Source: E44-bin89 sp034409565
Lineage (GTDB): Bacteria; Chloroflexota; Dehalococcoidia; Dehalococcoidales; RBG-16-60-22
NCBI GenBank assembly: GCA_034409565.1
Contig: DAOUMS010000016.1
Span: 62,001-126,000, forward strand
Length of the DNA stretch: 64,000 bases
Reading direction: 5' to 3'
Part shown: positions 48,211-56,958 of the stretch, in pieces
Numbering within the stretch: position 1 is the first letter of the stretch
How the letters are laid out: each line of letters opens with the position of its first letter
The notes under the pieces: model-generated
The model's input: only the letters and a program-made list of their open reading frames with translations
Databases searched by the model: none
What the model was told of the DNA's origin: nothing
Translations under genes and position numbers: made by a program

Positions 48211-49401
48211 CTACCTCTGGATGAGTAGTTTCCCCACCCTGTCCAGTATCTTTTCCGCCACCTCTCTCTTGCTCAGGAGAGGCAGGTTTTCTGCGTCACC
48301 TTTTTTATCAATAAGGGTTACTTTGTTGGTGTCCGTGCCGAAGCCACTGTCGGCGCTGGTGATGTCATTGGCCACGATTAAATCGAGGTTTTTCTTATTC
48401 AGCTTCTTTCTGGCGTTGGTGACCACGTCCTCGCTTTCGGCGGCAAAGCCGACCTTTATAAAATCACCCTGCACTTCGGTCAGGATGTCAGGCGTCCTCG
48501 CCAGTTCCAGCGTCATGGTTTCGGCCTCTTTTTTAATCTTGGACTTGGCCGTGCTCTTCGGCTGGTAGTCGGCCACGGCGGCGGCCATAATCAGGGCGTC
48601 GGCTTTTTCTACCGCCTTTGCCACCGCTTTTTTCATCTCGCTGGCGGTCTGGACGTGAACGACCGTAATACCTGTCGGGTCGGGCAGGGAGGTGGGGGCG
48701 GAAATCAATGTTACCCCGGCACCCCTGTCCCGCGCCGCCTCCGACACGGCAAGGCCCATCTTGCCCGAGGAGCGGTTGCCAATGTGCCGTACCGGGTCAA
48801 CTGGCTCCTGGGTGCCGCCGGCGGTGACCACGATGCGTCTGTCGGCCAGGTCTCCCTTTCGGCCCAGGACCTGTTTTATGGTGCCAATAATGACCTCCAC
48901 ATCGGCCAGGCGACCGTATCCCATCTTTCCCGAAGCAAGGCGACCGTACCCGGGCGCAACGATAACGAAGCCTCTTGATTTCAGTTTACTTACATTTTCC
49001 TGAGTAATGGCGTTCTCCCACATGTTCGTGTGCATCGCCGGAGCCACTATAACTGGCGCCTTCGTCGCCAGCACCACGCTGGTCAGCATGTTGTCTGCTA
49101 TGCCGGCGGCGAGCTTGGCGATGGTGCTGGCCGTGGCCGGGGCGATAACGATAATATCGGCCGCTTCTGCCAGGCTTACGTGCGTCTCACCGTACTCCAT
49201 GGGTGAGGTGAACATATCGGTTATCACTGTGGTACGCGTCAGGGTGCGAAAGGTCAGTGGCGACACGAATTTGGTGGCGGCCTCGGTCGTGACCACCCTG
49301 ACTCTGGCGCCGTCCTGTGTCAACTTGCTCGCCAGGTCGGCCGCCTTGTAGGCGGCAATGCCTCCGGTTACGCCCAGTACTATACTCTTATCACTTAACA
49401 T
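48211..49401 (-). CDS. coaBC: Phosphopantothenoylcysteine decarboxylase / synthetase
   Basis: A 396-residue bifunctional coenzyme A biosynthesis enzyme. The N-terminal CoaC flavoprotein covers about 1-180 (GVTGGIAAYKAADLASKL; the active-site APAMHTNMWENA). The C-terminal CoaB ligase covers about 190-396 (VTAGGTQEPVDPVRHIGNRS, SSGKMGLAVSEAARDRG, and the VGFAAESED segment). GGAGG precedes the ATG. coaX lies 32 bases upstream on the same strand, so two CoA steps are grouped. Confidence 0.96.
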   Translation of the reverse strand: MLSDKSIVLGVTGGIAAYKAADLASKLTQDGARVRVVTTEAATKFVSPLTFRTLTRTTVITDMFTSPMEYGETHVSLAEAADIIVIAPATASTIAKLAAGIADNMLTSVVLATKAPVIVAPAMHTNMWENAITQENVSKLKSRGFVIVAPGYGRLASGKMGYGRLADVEVIIGTIKQVLGRKGDLADRRIVVTAGGTQEPVDPVRHIGNRSSGKMGLAVSEAARDRGAGVTLISAPTSLPDPTGITVVHVQTASEMKKAVAKAVEKADALIMAAAVADYQPKSTAKSKIKKEAETMTLELARTPDILTEVQGDFIKVGFAAESEDVVTNARKKLNKKNLDLIVANDITSADSGFGTDTNKVTLIDKKGDAENLPLLSKREVAEKILDRVGKLLIQR

Positions 49402-49433
49402 AATACCTCCACGGCAGCAAGCCGTCCGTATAA

Positions 49434-50201
49434 TCAGGGCTGATTCATGTGGTGAATCAATCTCAACCCGATGAGGGTGATATCAGGGTTCACGGTGTTG
49501 ATAATGCTGGTCTCATTGGCGATTAGTCCGGCATAGCCCCCGGTAGCCACCACCGTCGTCTTTTCCCCCAGTTCTTTTTGCAGCCGGGACACGATACCCT
49601 CAACCAGTCCGATGTAGCCGTATATTATACCCGATTGCATGGCGGTGGTAGTACTGGTGCCAATGACATGCTTGGGGTGCACCAGTTCCACTCTCGGTAG
49701 CATGGCGGCGCGCGTATATAACGCCTCGGCGGCGATGCCTATCCCCGGCGCGATGACGCCGCCCAGATAGTCGCCTTCCTTGGAGACCACGTCGAAGCTG
49801 GTGGCGGTACCGAAATCGGTGATGATGACCGGCCCGCCGTAAAGGTGGTGGGCGGCGGCGGCATTGACAATGCGGTCGGCGCCAACTTCGCGGGGATTGT
49901 CCATGCGGATGCGCACGCCGGTCTTTACCCCGGCACCGACCACGAGTGGTGTGACATCGAAGTAACGCCGGCACATATCCGTAATGGTGGACAGCAGCGG
50001 TGGCACCACGCAGCACAGGGCTATCTCGGAGATATCGTTGAGCTTCAGGCTCCGGTGCTCAAGAAGCTTCATCGACAGGGCAGCGTACTCGTCAGCCACG
50101 CGGTGAAGGCGGGTGGCCAGACGCCAGGTAGCCCGAAGCTCTTCACCCTCAAAGACGCCGAGGGTGATTTCCGTGTTGCCAATATCAATTGCGAGCAGCA
50201 T
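49434..50201 (-). CDS. coaX: Type III pantothenate kinase
   Basis: A 255-residue ASKHA-fold kinase, the first step of CoA synthesis. Phosphate-1 motif LLAIDIGNTEITLGVF, the NPREVGADRIVNAAAA segment, the phosphate-2 motif IITDFGTATSFDVV, and the adenosine motif VVATGGYAGLIA are intact. Type III kinases are not feedback-inhibited by CoA. There is no Shine-Dalgarno sequence; a TAGAAT box lies 9 bases before the ATG. It sits between nnr and coaBC. Confidence 0.95.
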   Translation of the reverse strand: MLLAIDIGNTEITLGVFEGEELRATWRLATRLHRVADEYAALSMKLLEHRSLKLNDISEIALCCVVPPLLSTITDMCRRYFDVTPLVVGAGVKTGVRIRMDNPREVGADRIVNAAAAHHLYGGPVIITDFGTATSFDVVSKEGDYLGGVIAPGIGIAAEALYTRAAMLPRVELVHPKHVIGTSTTTAMQSGIIYGYIGLVEGIVSRLQKELGEKTTVVATGGYAGLIANETSIINTVNPDITLIGLRLIHHMNQP

Positions 50202-50210
50202 CGTATGTAT

Positions 50211-50216
50211 ATTCTA
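50211..50216 (-). promoter_or_regulatory. -10 box with near-leaderless geometry before coaX
   Basis: Minus-strand TAGAAT, 9 bases before the ATG at 50201. Confidence 0.4.
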
Positions 50217-50227
50217 CAACAAAGTGG

Positions 50228-51790
50228 CTATATGTTTTTAGCCGTTTCCCGCAGGTGCTTGATTACCACGGGCAGGACCGGCAGCAGGTCGGAAGCGAGC
50301 ATGCCAGTATCTCCCCTGTCATCTTTGACTACCTCAGCCGCTTTGCCGTGCAGGTAAACACCGAGGGCAGCAGCATCAAAGAGGGGAAGGCCCTGTACCA
50401 GCAGGCCGGCGATGGCGCCGGTGAGCACATCGCCGGTGCCCCCCGATGCCAGCCCCGGGTTGGCAAAAGGACTGACGCGGCAGCTACCATCCGGTGCGGC
50501 AATAACGGTGAAGGCACCCTTGAGGACAAGCGTCTTTTTCCATTCGCGGGCGTATTTTCGGGCCGTGCCAGTCCGGTCCGACTGTATTTCGGCGATGGTG
50601 AGTCCGCTCAGCCTGGCCATCTCGCCCGGGTGTGGTGTCAGGATGGCATTATCATTGAGCTTCTGCCACCATTCCGGGGTTCTGGCCAGCGTGTTCAGGG
50701 CGTCGGCATCAAGGACCAGGGGTGGCAATTTTTTCTGGAAGAGCAGGGACGGGATGAATTCACTCACCGGTTCGCTCTGCCCCAGCCCGCAGCCAAGAAG
50801 CATAACATCGTATGATTTCAGCGCTTGCTTAATCAGTCCGGCGGCTGCCCCGGAAATTATGCCCGCCTCTGCTTCGGGCAGAGGTAGATAGGTGGCCTCC
50901 GTCAGCTTGGCGGCCAGAACCGACTGCAGGCTCGAGGCCGTGGCTAGAGTCACCAGCCCGGCGCCGACGCGCAGGGCACCGCTGCAGGCCAGATAGGCCG
51001 CACCGATGTAATTTACGGAACCGGCAACGGCCAGCACCCGCCCGAAAGTCCCCTTGTTGGCGTCGAGCGGGCGCCTGGGAAGCGCCTTTCCCGCCCATTC
51101 CTCGGTGAGCAGTTCAATGGCAATATCATCGGCCAGTTCGGCAGGAATGCCGATGTCCGAGATGCTTAATCTGCCCACCCTCTCCGCGCCGGGGAAGCGG
51201 AAAAGCCCCAGCTTGGGCAGGGCCAGGGTAACGGTGTAATCGGCGAAGGGGCAGACCGGGTCAACCTCGCCGGTGTCGGCGTTGAGTCCGGAGGGCAGGT
51301 CAATAGCAATTAGCATCAGCGCCGGCCGCTTCTTTTTCCGCTGATTTACCCTGTCCAGAACCCGGGCGAAAACTCCTTCAATAGGGCGAGCCTTACCGGT
51401 GCCGAAAAGCCCGTCAACAATGCCGTCGGCCGATGCCAGCAGTTCACTGAATTTGGACAGGTCTTTGTCCCGGGCGGTGTCAAGGCAGGGAATATTTCGC
51501 TGTCGCACCATCTCAAGGTTGGCGTCATCTTGGGGGCGCGGGTGGCACAGGTAGATGCTCACCTGTGCGCCCCATTCGTGCAGGTAGCGCGCGACGACCA
51601 GCCCGTCCCCGCCGTTATTGCCCGGCCCGACCAGGACCAGGAATTGCTTTGGCTCTATCGGCTCCAGAGTCCGCCTGATTTCCTCGGCGACGGCGCGGCC
51701 GGCATTCTCCATCAGCACATGTCCGGGTGTGCCGCGGCGGATGCATTCCCGGTCTATCTGCCGCATCTGCTCGCTGGTGACGATTTTCAT
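50228..51790 (-). CDS. nnr: Bifunctional NAD(P)H-hydrate epimerase / dehydratase
   Basis: A 520-residue metabolite-repair enzyme that restores hydrated NAD(P)H. The N-terminal epimerase (YjeF-N, about 1-215) has VLVGPGNNGGDGLVVARYL. The C-terminal ATP/ADP-dependent dehydratase (YjeF-C, about 230-515) has ILTPHPGEMARLSG and ANPGLASGGTGDVLTGAIAG. No clear ribosome site precedes the ATG. coaX begins 26 bases after its stop. Context: a CoA and NAD cofactor group. Confidence 0.95.
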   Translation of the reverse strand: MKIVTSEQMRQIDRECIRRGTPGHVLMENAGRAVAEEIRRTLEPIEPKQFLVLVGPGNNGGDGLVVARYLHEWGAQVSIYLCHPRPQDDANLEMVRQRNIPCLDTARDKDLSKFSELLASADGIVDGLFGTGKARPIEGVFARVLDRVNQRKKKRPALMLIAIDLPSGLNADTGEVDPVCPFADYTVTLALPKLGLFRFPGAERVGRLSISDIGIPAELADDIAIELLTEEWAGKALPRRPLDANKGTFGRVLAVAGSVNYIGAAYLACSGALRVGAGLVTLATASSLQSVLAAKLTEATYLPLPEAEAGIISGAAAGLIKQALKSYDVMLLGCGLGQSEPVSEFIPSLLFQKKLPPLVLDADALNTLARTPEWWQKLNDNAILTPHPGEMARLSGLTIAEIQSDRTGTARKYAREWKKTLVLKGAFTVIAAPDGSCRVSPFANPGLASGGTGDVLTGAIAGLLVQGLPLFDAAALGVYLHGKAAEVVKDDRGDTGMLASDLLPVLPVVIKHLRETAKNI

Positions 51791-51857
51791 AATAAAAAAT
51801 CCGGTACGCTGCTTATGTGAAGTGTAGCAATATCGGGGGGCACGGTCAAGAGAGGAG

Positions 51858-51885
51858 AAAAGGGGAGGCTTGATTAGCTCTCCCC
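51858..51885 (-). terminator. Intrinsic terminator after the aldo/keto reductase gene
   Basis: Minus-strand GGGGAG and CTCCCC arms, with an inner GCT/AGC pairing, followed by TTTTCTCC. Confidence 0.8.
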
Positions 51886-51913
51886 GTATATGCCTTTTCC
51901 AGATTTTGTGCTA

Positions 51914-52960
51914 TCAGCCTGAGGCAAGCTGCTTTTCGTATTCCCGCTTGCCCGCCTGGTGCATTTTTACATGTTCTTTCATCATGTCCCTGATGGGCAG
52001 GTTATAGGGGCAGCGTTCCTCGCACTCGCCGCAGTCGGTGCACTCCAGCGCCTTGACAAATGCCTCGGCGAACTTTCCCGTGTACAGGCGGACCAGCGGC
52101 AGGCGTTTACGGAGGTTGGGGAACGACATCACATCGGAAATGGGTATTTCTGCCGTGCAGGGCTGGCAGTAATCGCAGCGGCGGCAGAACCTGGGGCCGA
52201 GCTCCTGCTTTATGCGCTCCATCTCCTGCTTTTCCCCGGCCGTCATCTCCTTTGGCCCCTCGAATACGCGGGCGATTTCCTCTATTTCCGGCACGCGTTC
52301 AATGCCGGGGATAAGGACAATGTCAGGGAACTGGAGTAGATATTTGATGGCGATGGTGGCATTATCAATCATGCCGCCGGCCAGCGGTTTCATGGCGATG
52401 AAACCGACGTCATGCTGCCGGCATAAAGAAAGCAGTTCGTCTCTGCCCTCGTAGGACATGAAGTTCAGGGGGAACATGATGGTCTCAAAGAGGTCGGTCT
52501 TCACCGCGTCCTTGGCAATGTCAATCTGATGACAGGTTATGCCGATGTGCCTCACCAGGCCGGCCCGCTTGGCGTCTTCCACCGCAGCGCGCGGCCCGTT
52601 CGGGTCGATTACGGTTTCCAGCGCTTTGGCATTGCTGACGTTGTGCAGCTGGTAAAGGTCTATGTAGTCTGTCCCGAGCCTCTCCAGGCTTAATTTGAGG
52701 TGCTTCTCTATATCTTCCCGGTTGCGGGCCAGCGATTTCGTGGACAGGAAGAGTTTATCGCGTTTTCCCCTGATTGCCTTGCCGATTCTTTCCTCGCTGG
52801 TGGTGTAGCCGTTGGCCGTGTCCAGGTAATTGATGCCCACTTCCAGGCACTTATGCACCACAGCGATGGCTTCCTCTTCGGAGACCCTCTGGATGGGGAT
52901 ACCCCCGAAGCCGAGCCTGGTCACCATCATCTCAGTTCTGCCCAGCCTGACCTTTTCCAT
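51914..52960 (-). CDS. Aldo/keto reductase with C-terminal [4Fe-4S] cluster motifs
   Basis: A 348-residue aldo/keto reductase. The barrel motif YLDTANGYTTSEERIGKAI contains the catalytic Asp and Tyr; a Lys (FLSTKS) and His (GITCHQ) complete the usual tetrad positions. The C-terminus holds Cys clusters CRRCDYCQPC and CTDCGECEERCPY, as in Fe-S AKRs of anaerobes. The substrate is unknown. GAGGTAAG precedes the ATG and an intrinsic terminator follows the stop. Confidence 0.92.
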   Translation of the reverse strand: MEKVRLGRTEMMVTRLGFGGIPIQRVSEEEAIAVVHKCLEVGINYLDTANGYTTSEERIGKAIRGKRDKLFLSTKSLARNREDIEKHLKLSLERLGTDYIDLYQLHNVSNAKALETVIDPNGPRAAVEDAKRAGLVRHIGITCHQIDIAKDAVKTDLFETIMFPLNFMSYEGRDELLSLCRQHDVGFIAMKPLAGGMIDNATIAIKYLLQFPDIVLIPGIERVPEIEEIARVFEGPKEMTAGEKQEMERIKQELGPRFCRRCDYCQPCTAEIPISDVMSFPNLRKRLPLVRLYTGKFAEAFVKALECTDCGECEERCPYNLPIRDMMKEHVKMHQAGKREYEKQLASG

Positions 52961-52991
52961 AGCTTACCTCTTTTCCAATTGTGGACTTAAT

Positions 52992-53423
52992 TCAAGCGCC
53001 TTTATCTGCCGCCCGGTTGATAATCTCAATCATGGCCTGGTAAAACTCATCAGGCTCTTTGCCCAGGGATAGCTTTTCCATGGGGCACATGTCCTCACCA
53101 TCGTCTCTCTGGATGGCGGGGACGGTCCTGGTGAAATGATAGGCGATGCCGTGTTCTGCCAGCGTCTGCGCGGCAAACTCACTGCCGAGCGGGCTGAATA
53201 CTTCCCGGCACCCGGCCTTGATGGCGAGCAGGGCGGCGGCGTTGCCGATAATCTTGTCAAAGATAACCACCCCTTTGTGCTCCGGGGCAAGGCGGTCAAG
53301 GTATTCCATCAGAGGCAACAGCCGGTCTTTTCGGGAGGAGAAGACGAGCCGGTCAGCTTTATATACCCGCAGGGTGTCATCGCTGGCGGCGAATTCCTGG
53401 AACAGATGATTGTATGCCATCAT
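52992..53423 (-). CDS. DUF1893 family protein
   Basis: A 143-residue protein matching DUF1893: LRVYKADRLVFSSRKDRLLPLM, then GVVIFDKIIGNAAALLAIKAGCREVFSP (here cited as adjacent parts), and the C-terminal DGEDMCPMEKLSLG. The Asp-Lys and CPMEK motifs are characteristic. Function unknown; the fold is cytidine-deaminase-like in related proteins. Two successive ATGs could serve as start. It lies 31 bases upstream of the aldo/keto reductase gene. Confidence 0.75.
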   Translation of the reverse strand: MMAYNHLFQEFAASDDTLRVYKADRLVFSSRKDRLLPLMEYLDRLAPEHKGVVIFDKIIGNAAALLAIKAGCREVFSPLGSEFAAQTLAEHGIAYHFTRTVPAIQRDDGEDMCPMEKLSLGKEPDEFYQAMIEIINRAADKGA

Positions 53424-53465
53424 CCCTATTGTAAAACGATGAGCCCGGTACCTGCAAACGGCCAG

Positions 53466-54449
53466 CTAACGGCTGATGCGCAGACCACCGCCTTTGAGCA
53501 GGTTTTCCACCTCCGGCAGCGTCGCCCAGTTGGCGTCGCCGGGCATGGAGTGCTTCAGGGCGGAGTAGGCATTACCGTACTTGACGCCTCTGGCCACGTC
53601 GCCGGTGAGGTAGCCGTAGATAAACCCGGCGGTGTAGGAATCGCCGGCGCCGACCCGGTCCACTATTTCCACATCGTACGTCCGGTCATCGTATATCTTG
53701 CCGTCCGAGTAGGCAATGGCCGTCCAGCGATTTCTCAGCACGGATATGTCCTCGCGCAGGGTGATGCATACCACCTCGAACTTGAACTTATCGGCCAGCT
53801 TCTGCGCCACCTCCCGGTAATCTTTACCGGTGATGCCAAGCACCTTTTTGGTGTCTTCCTCTGTGGAAAAGAGCATATCAACGTACTCCATCAGCGACTC
53901 CTGGCATTTGCGGGCTTCCTCCTCCGTCCAGAGTCGGGCACGGTAGTTGAGGTCGTAGCTCACCTTACAACCAGTTTTTTTGGCTGCCTGCAGCGCCTCG
54001 GCAGTAACCTGGGCGGCGCTGGAACTCAGTGCCGGCGTTATGCCGCTGGTGTGGAACCATCTGGCGCCCTGGAATATTTTCTCCCAGGTTATCTCGCCGG
54101 GCTTTACCTGGCTGATTGAGGAATGGGCACGGTCATAGAGGACGCTGCTGGGTCGGGGCGTGGCGCCGAATTCCACAAAGTAAATGCCGATGCGGTCGCC
54201 CTTGGTCCAGACGATATGAGAGGTGTCCACGCCCTGCTCGCGGGCCTTGTTGCGTATCATCCGGCCCAGGGCATTGTCCGTCAGACGTGAGACCCAGGCC
54301 GTGCTGATGCCCAGTCGGCTCAGGTCAACGGCTACATTCCACTCCGCACCGCCAATGTTGACATCGAGTAGATTGGTCTGCTCCAGCCGCCGGTAGTTTG
54401 GCGGAGAAAGCCGCACCATGGTCTCGCCAAAGGTAATAATGTCAGCCAT
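53466..54449 (-). CDS. PfkB-family sugar kinase, probably 2-keto-3-deoxygluconate kinase
   Basis: A 327-residue ribokinase-fold kinase. DIITFGETMVRLSPPNYRRL at the N-terminus and the catalytic-base motif DRVGAGDSYTAGFIYG near residue 260 are clear. The N-terminus and the neighbouring KDPG aldolase point to KDG as substrate, giving KDPG in the lower Entner-Doudoroff or uronate route; this is inference. GGGGAG precedes the ATG. It is the distal gene of an eda-kinase pair. Confidence 0.85.
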   Translation of the reverse strand: MADIITFGETMVRLSPPNYRRLEQTNLLDVNIGGAEWNVAVDLSRLGISTAWVSRLTDNALGRMIRNKAREQGVDTSHIVWTKGDRIGIYFVEFGATPRPSSVLYDRAHSSISQVKPGEITWEKIFQGARWFHTSGITPALSSSAAQVTAEALQAAKKTGCKVSYDLNYRARLWTEEEARKCQESLMEYVDMLFSTEEDTKKVLGITGKDYREVAQKLADKFKFEVVCITLREDISVLRNRWTAIAYSDGKIYDDRTYDVEIVDRVGAGDSYTAGFIYGYLTGDVARGVKYGNAYSALKHSMPGDANWATLPEVENLLKGGGLRISR

Positions 54450-54473
54450 TTATAACTCCCCCTTTATTTTGCT

Positions 54474-55124
54474 TTAGCCTCCCCTCGCCTGCTTCACCGC
54501 CGCCACGAATTTCTGCGCCGTCTCGGTGATAAAACCCCAGTTCTTCTCGCTCACCGCCTTCTTATCTACCAGCGATGTCCCGGCGGCCACGGCCACTGCG
54601 CCGGCCTTGATGAATTCCGGCGTGGTCTCCAGGTTCACGCCGCCGGTGGGACACAGCTTTACCTGCGGCAGGGGGCCCAGTATGTCTTTCAGGTATCTGG
54701 GGCCGCCTACCGATGCTGGAAAAACCTTGACGATGTCCGCGCCCGCCTCCCAGGCGGTGAGTATCTCGGTGGGGGTAAAGGTACCGGGGATAACAATTTT
54801 GCTGTAGCGACGGCAAACCTTGATGACCTCGAGGTTCAGGGTGGGGCTGACGATGAACTCGGCTCCGGCCAGAATACAGGCGCGGGCCGTTTCCGGGTCG
54901 AGCACGGTGCCGGCACCGACCAGCACCTGCTCCTTTACCGCACCTTTGAATTCCCGGATGGCATCGATGGCACCGGGCACGGTCATGGTCACCTCGATGG
55001 GCCTGACACCACCTCTGGCAACGGCCATACAAACGTCCACCGCTTCTTTGGCGCTGCTCACACGGACAATGGCCACTACGCCACAGTCGGTGATGGTCTG
55101 CAGGTTTTTGTCCTTATCACTCAT
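54474..55124 (-). CDS. eda: 2-keto-3-deoxy-6-phosphogluconate aldolase
   Basis: A 216-residue class I aldolase, which splits KDPG to pyruvate and glyceraldehyde 3-phosphate. The pattern includes VAIVRVSSAKEAVDVCMAVA, the catalytic Glu in RPIEVTMT, the GAGTVLDPE segment, and the Schiff-base Lys in DIVKVFPAS. GAGGGCAG precedes the ATG. The kinase gene follows 24 bases downstream on this strand; no dehydratase is present in the window. Confidence 0.93.
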   Translation of the reverse strand: MSDKDKNLQTITDCGVVAIVRVSSAKEAVDVCMAVARGGVRPIEVTMTVPGAIDAIREFKGAVKEQVLVGAGTVLDPETARACILAGAEFIVSPTLNLEVIKVCRRYSKIVIPGTFTPTEILTAWEAGADIVKVFPASVGGPRYLKDILGPLPQVKLCPTGGVNLETTPEFIKAGAVAVAAGTSLVDKKAVSEKNWGFITETAQKFVAAVKQARGG

Positions 55125-55181
55125 GACTGCCCTCCATCATTGTTGAACTGAACCGTCAAATCGCAAGCATATCTTGGACTA

Positions 55182-55667
55182 TCAGTGGCGCTTTGTCAAT
55201 CGTTCCAGTTTGTGCAGCATCGCCTGCCAATGGGTGCCGCGCCAGTAAATTCGATGGCAAACGGGACATTCCATGTACTGCGGCTGCGTTTTGAAAACGT
55301 AGGGCGGCACGCGGTCTTTGATTTCCTCTTTGCCCCTCTCCTCCAGGGGGTTATTGCACTCCAGGCAGATGGTGAACAGGCGCGACTGAAAATCGAGGTG
55401 CAAGGTCTCAATTACCTGGATGACCTGCTGTTCCGGCTCGTCACTGTCAATGAGGATGGCTTTGAGCCGGCCGCTGGTGATGACGCCTCGCTTCATGACC
55501 TGGGTGTCTCGGGTCAGTATCACCCGGTTTTCTTTCAGCGCCCGGTCTATCATGTAGGCGTCGTCATCACCCTCGAAGAATACGGCGTCGTAGCCCAGCA
55601 TTCTCAGCCACTTGGCCAGCTTGCCTACGTTACTATCCACGATGAATCTGGGTGCGTCTTCGGCCAC
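55182..55667 (-). CDS. Mut7-C RNase domain protein (PIN-like, zinc ribbon)
   Basis: A 161-residue stand-alone Mut7-C (DUF82/DUF5615-like) protein. The N-terminal PIN-type part has FIVDSNVGKLAKWLRMLGYD and ILTRDTQVM with acidic residues for metal binding. The C-terminal zinc ribbon has CLECNNPLEE and CPVCHRIYWRGTHW. The group is linked to RNA decay by relation to Mut-7. It begins at GTG with GAGGAAG upstream and ends a four-gene minus-strand run from 57624. Confidence 0.85.
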   Translation of the reverse strand: MAEDAPRFIVDSNVGKLAKWLRMLGYDAVFFEGDDDAYMIDRALKENRVILTRDTQVMKRGVITSGRLKAILIDSDEPEQQVIQVIETLHLDFQSRLFTICLECNNPLEERGKEEIKDRVPPYVFKTQPQYMECPVCHRIYWRGTHWQAMLHKLERLTKRH

Positions 55668-55688
55668 AGCTTCCTCAGTCGCCCGATT

Positions 55689-56159
55689 TTATTTTCTACG
55701 GGTATGGCAATCAGGGCAGACGCGGGTGTGCCAGTAAAGCCGCTTCCCGCACTGCGGGCACCGCCCCTCCCGGTCCATCTTTTCCAGCCCCGCTTCCAGG
55801 CCGTGGTCTTTAATGTACTGAAGCTCTTCAATTAAGTGTTCGTGATGAGAGATTCCGTTCTCGATGTGTACGTGCTTGAAATCTTCCAGTCGCTGGCAGG
55901 GGAAGTCGGGGCACTCAAAGCACCAGGTTACTCCGTGCTCCCGGGCGCACTGGCGGAAGCCGTGACGGCACTCGACACACGTGGGCATCACTTTGTCCGA
56001 GTGGCAGCCATCGCAGCGCACTTCTTCGATGGTGAAGCTCATATCCCGGGCCCGTTTCTCCAGCTCAGCCAGGTCATTTTCCTGCTGGGCGAGATAGCTG
56101 GGACAGGTCCCGCAGTAAATGCCGCAGATACCGACCAGCTTCCAGGCGTTCTTTTCCAT
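55689..56159 (-). CDS. DUF3795-type cysteine-rich protein
   Basis: A 156-residue protein rich in Cys. The N-terminal GICGIYCGTCPSYLAQ, the central VRCDGCHSD and TCVECRHGFRQCARE, and CFECPDFPC match DUF3795. The end adds a separate zinc ribbon (CPQCGKRLYWHTRVCPDCH). Function unknown; such proteins are common in anaerobes and may bind metal. GGGGGC precedes the ATG. It is adjacent to the Mut7-C gene. Confidence 0.8.
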   Translation of the reverse strand: MEKNAWKLVGICGIYCGTCPSYLAQQENDLAELEKRARDMSFTIEEVRCDGCHSDKVMPTCVECRHGFRQCAREHGVTWCFECPDFPCQRLEDFKHVHIENGISHHEHLIEELQYIKDHGLEAGLEKMDREGRCPQCGKRLYWHTRVCPDCHTRRK

Positions 56160-56169
56160 GATTGCCCCC

Positions 56170-56940
56170 TTACAGCTGGACTACCAGTCCTTCATGCGCC
56201 AGCGTTATCGGCGTACCTAGCTCTTCGGCCAGCTGTTTTATTTCGGCTTCTATCTCCGTTTCCTGCTTCGGGTTCATGTGCACCACCCACACTTCTGGCA
56301 GATAGCCTTTTGTCTTCTGGAAGGCGAGCAGTTCCTCTTTAAGCAAGTTCGGGGTGAGATGCAACGCACGGCGGCCGAACTCCTCATAGCGGTTCGGGGC
56401 GGTGGCCTCGATAATCAAAAGCTGTGGCGATACATAAGGCCATGCCCCGGCCAGCCCCGGCCCGGTGTCCCCGGTGTAGAAGAGCGTCTTGCCGTCCGGG
56501 GAAGCGACCTGATAGCCAACGGCGGGCACCGAATGGTTGACCGGGACAGGCAGGATTTCATAGCCGTCAATGGCGAAAGCTTTGTTTGGCTCGATGACGG
56601 TGAAGTTGATTCTCGGGCTTTCCGGCGGCTTTTCCAGGAAGCTGACGTAGGTGATGCCGTTCAGCCAGTGGGACGCCAGGGCGTCCCTGACCTCCTGCGT
56701 GGCATAGACCTGGATGCTGGTTTTGTAGAAGAGCGCGTTCATGCCCAGCGCCGGAATATCCCGGATATGGTCGTAGTGGGCGTGGCTGAGCAGTACCGCT
56801 TTGAGCCCGAGTTGGGCGTCAATCGACAGGCTGGAGGTTAAACCGCCGGCGTCCAGCGCCAGGACATCATCAACCAGTATGCTGACCAGCCTGGTGGTGG
56901 CCGTTTCGCAGTTATGCGCCCCGAGGAACTGAATTTTCAT
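56170..56940 (-). CDS. MBL-fold metallo-hydrolase
   Basis: A 256-residue metallo-beta-lactamase-fold hydrolase. The HxHxDH motif is LLSHAHYDHIRD (near residue 52), followed by the His in VPVNHSVPAVGY and the Asp in FYTGDTGPGLAG, then a distal VVHMNPK His. The pattern resembles 3',5'-cyclic-nucleotide-phosphodiesterase-like and tRNase-Z-like members; the substrate is not clear. GGAGG precedes the ATG. The DUF3795 gene follows 10 bases downstream. Confidence 0.88.
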   Translation of the reverse strand: MKIQFLGAHNCETATTRLVSILVDDVLALDAGGLTSSLSIDAQLGLKAVLLSHAHYDHIRDIPALGMNALFYKTSIQVYATQEVRDALASHWLNGITYVSFLEKPPESPRINFTVIEPNKAFAIDGYEILPVPVNHSVPAVGYQVASPDGKTLFYTGDTGPGLAGAWPYVSPQLLIIEATAPNRYEEFGRRALHLTPNLLKEELLAFQKTKGYLPEVWVVHMNPKQETEIEAEIKQLAEELGTPITLAHEGLVVQL

Positions 56941-56958
56941 CTTATTTATCCTCCCTGT

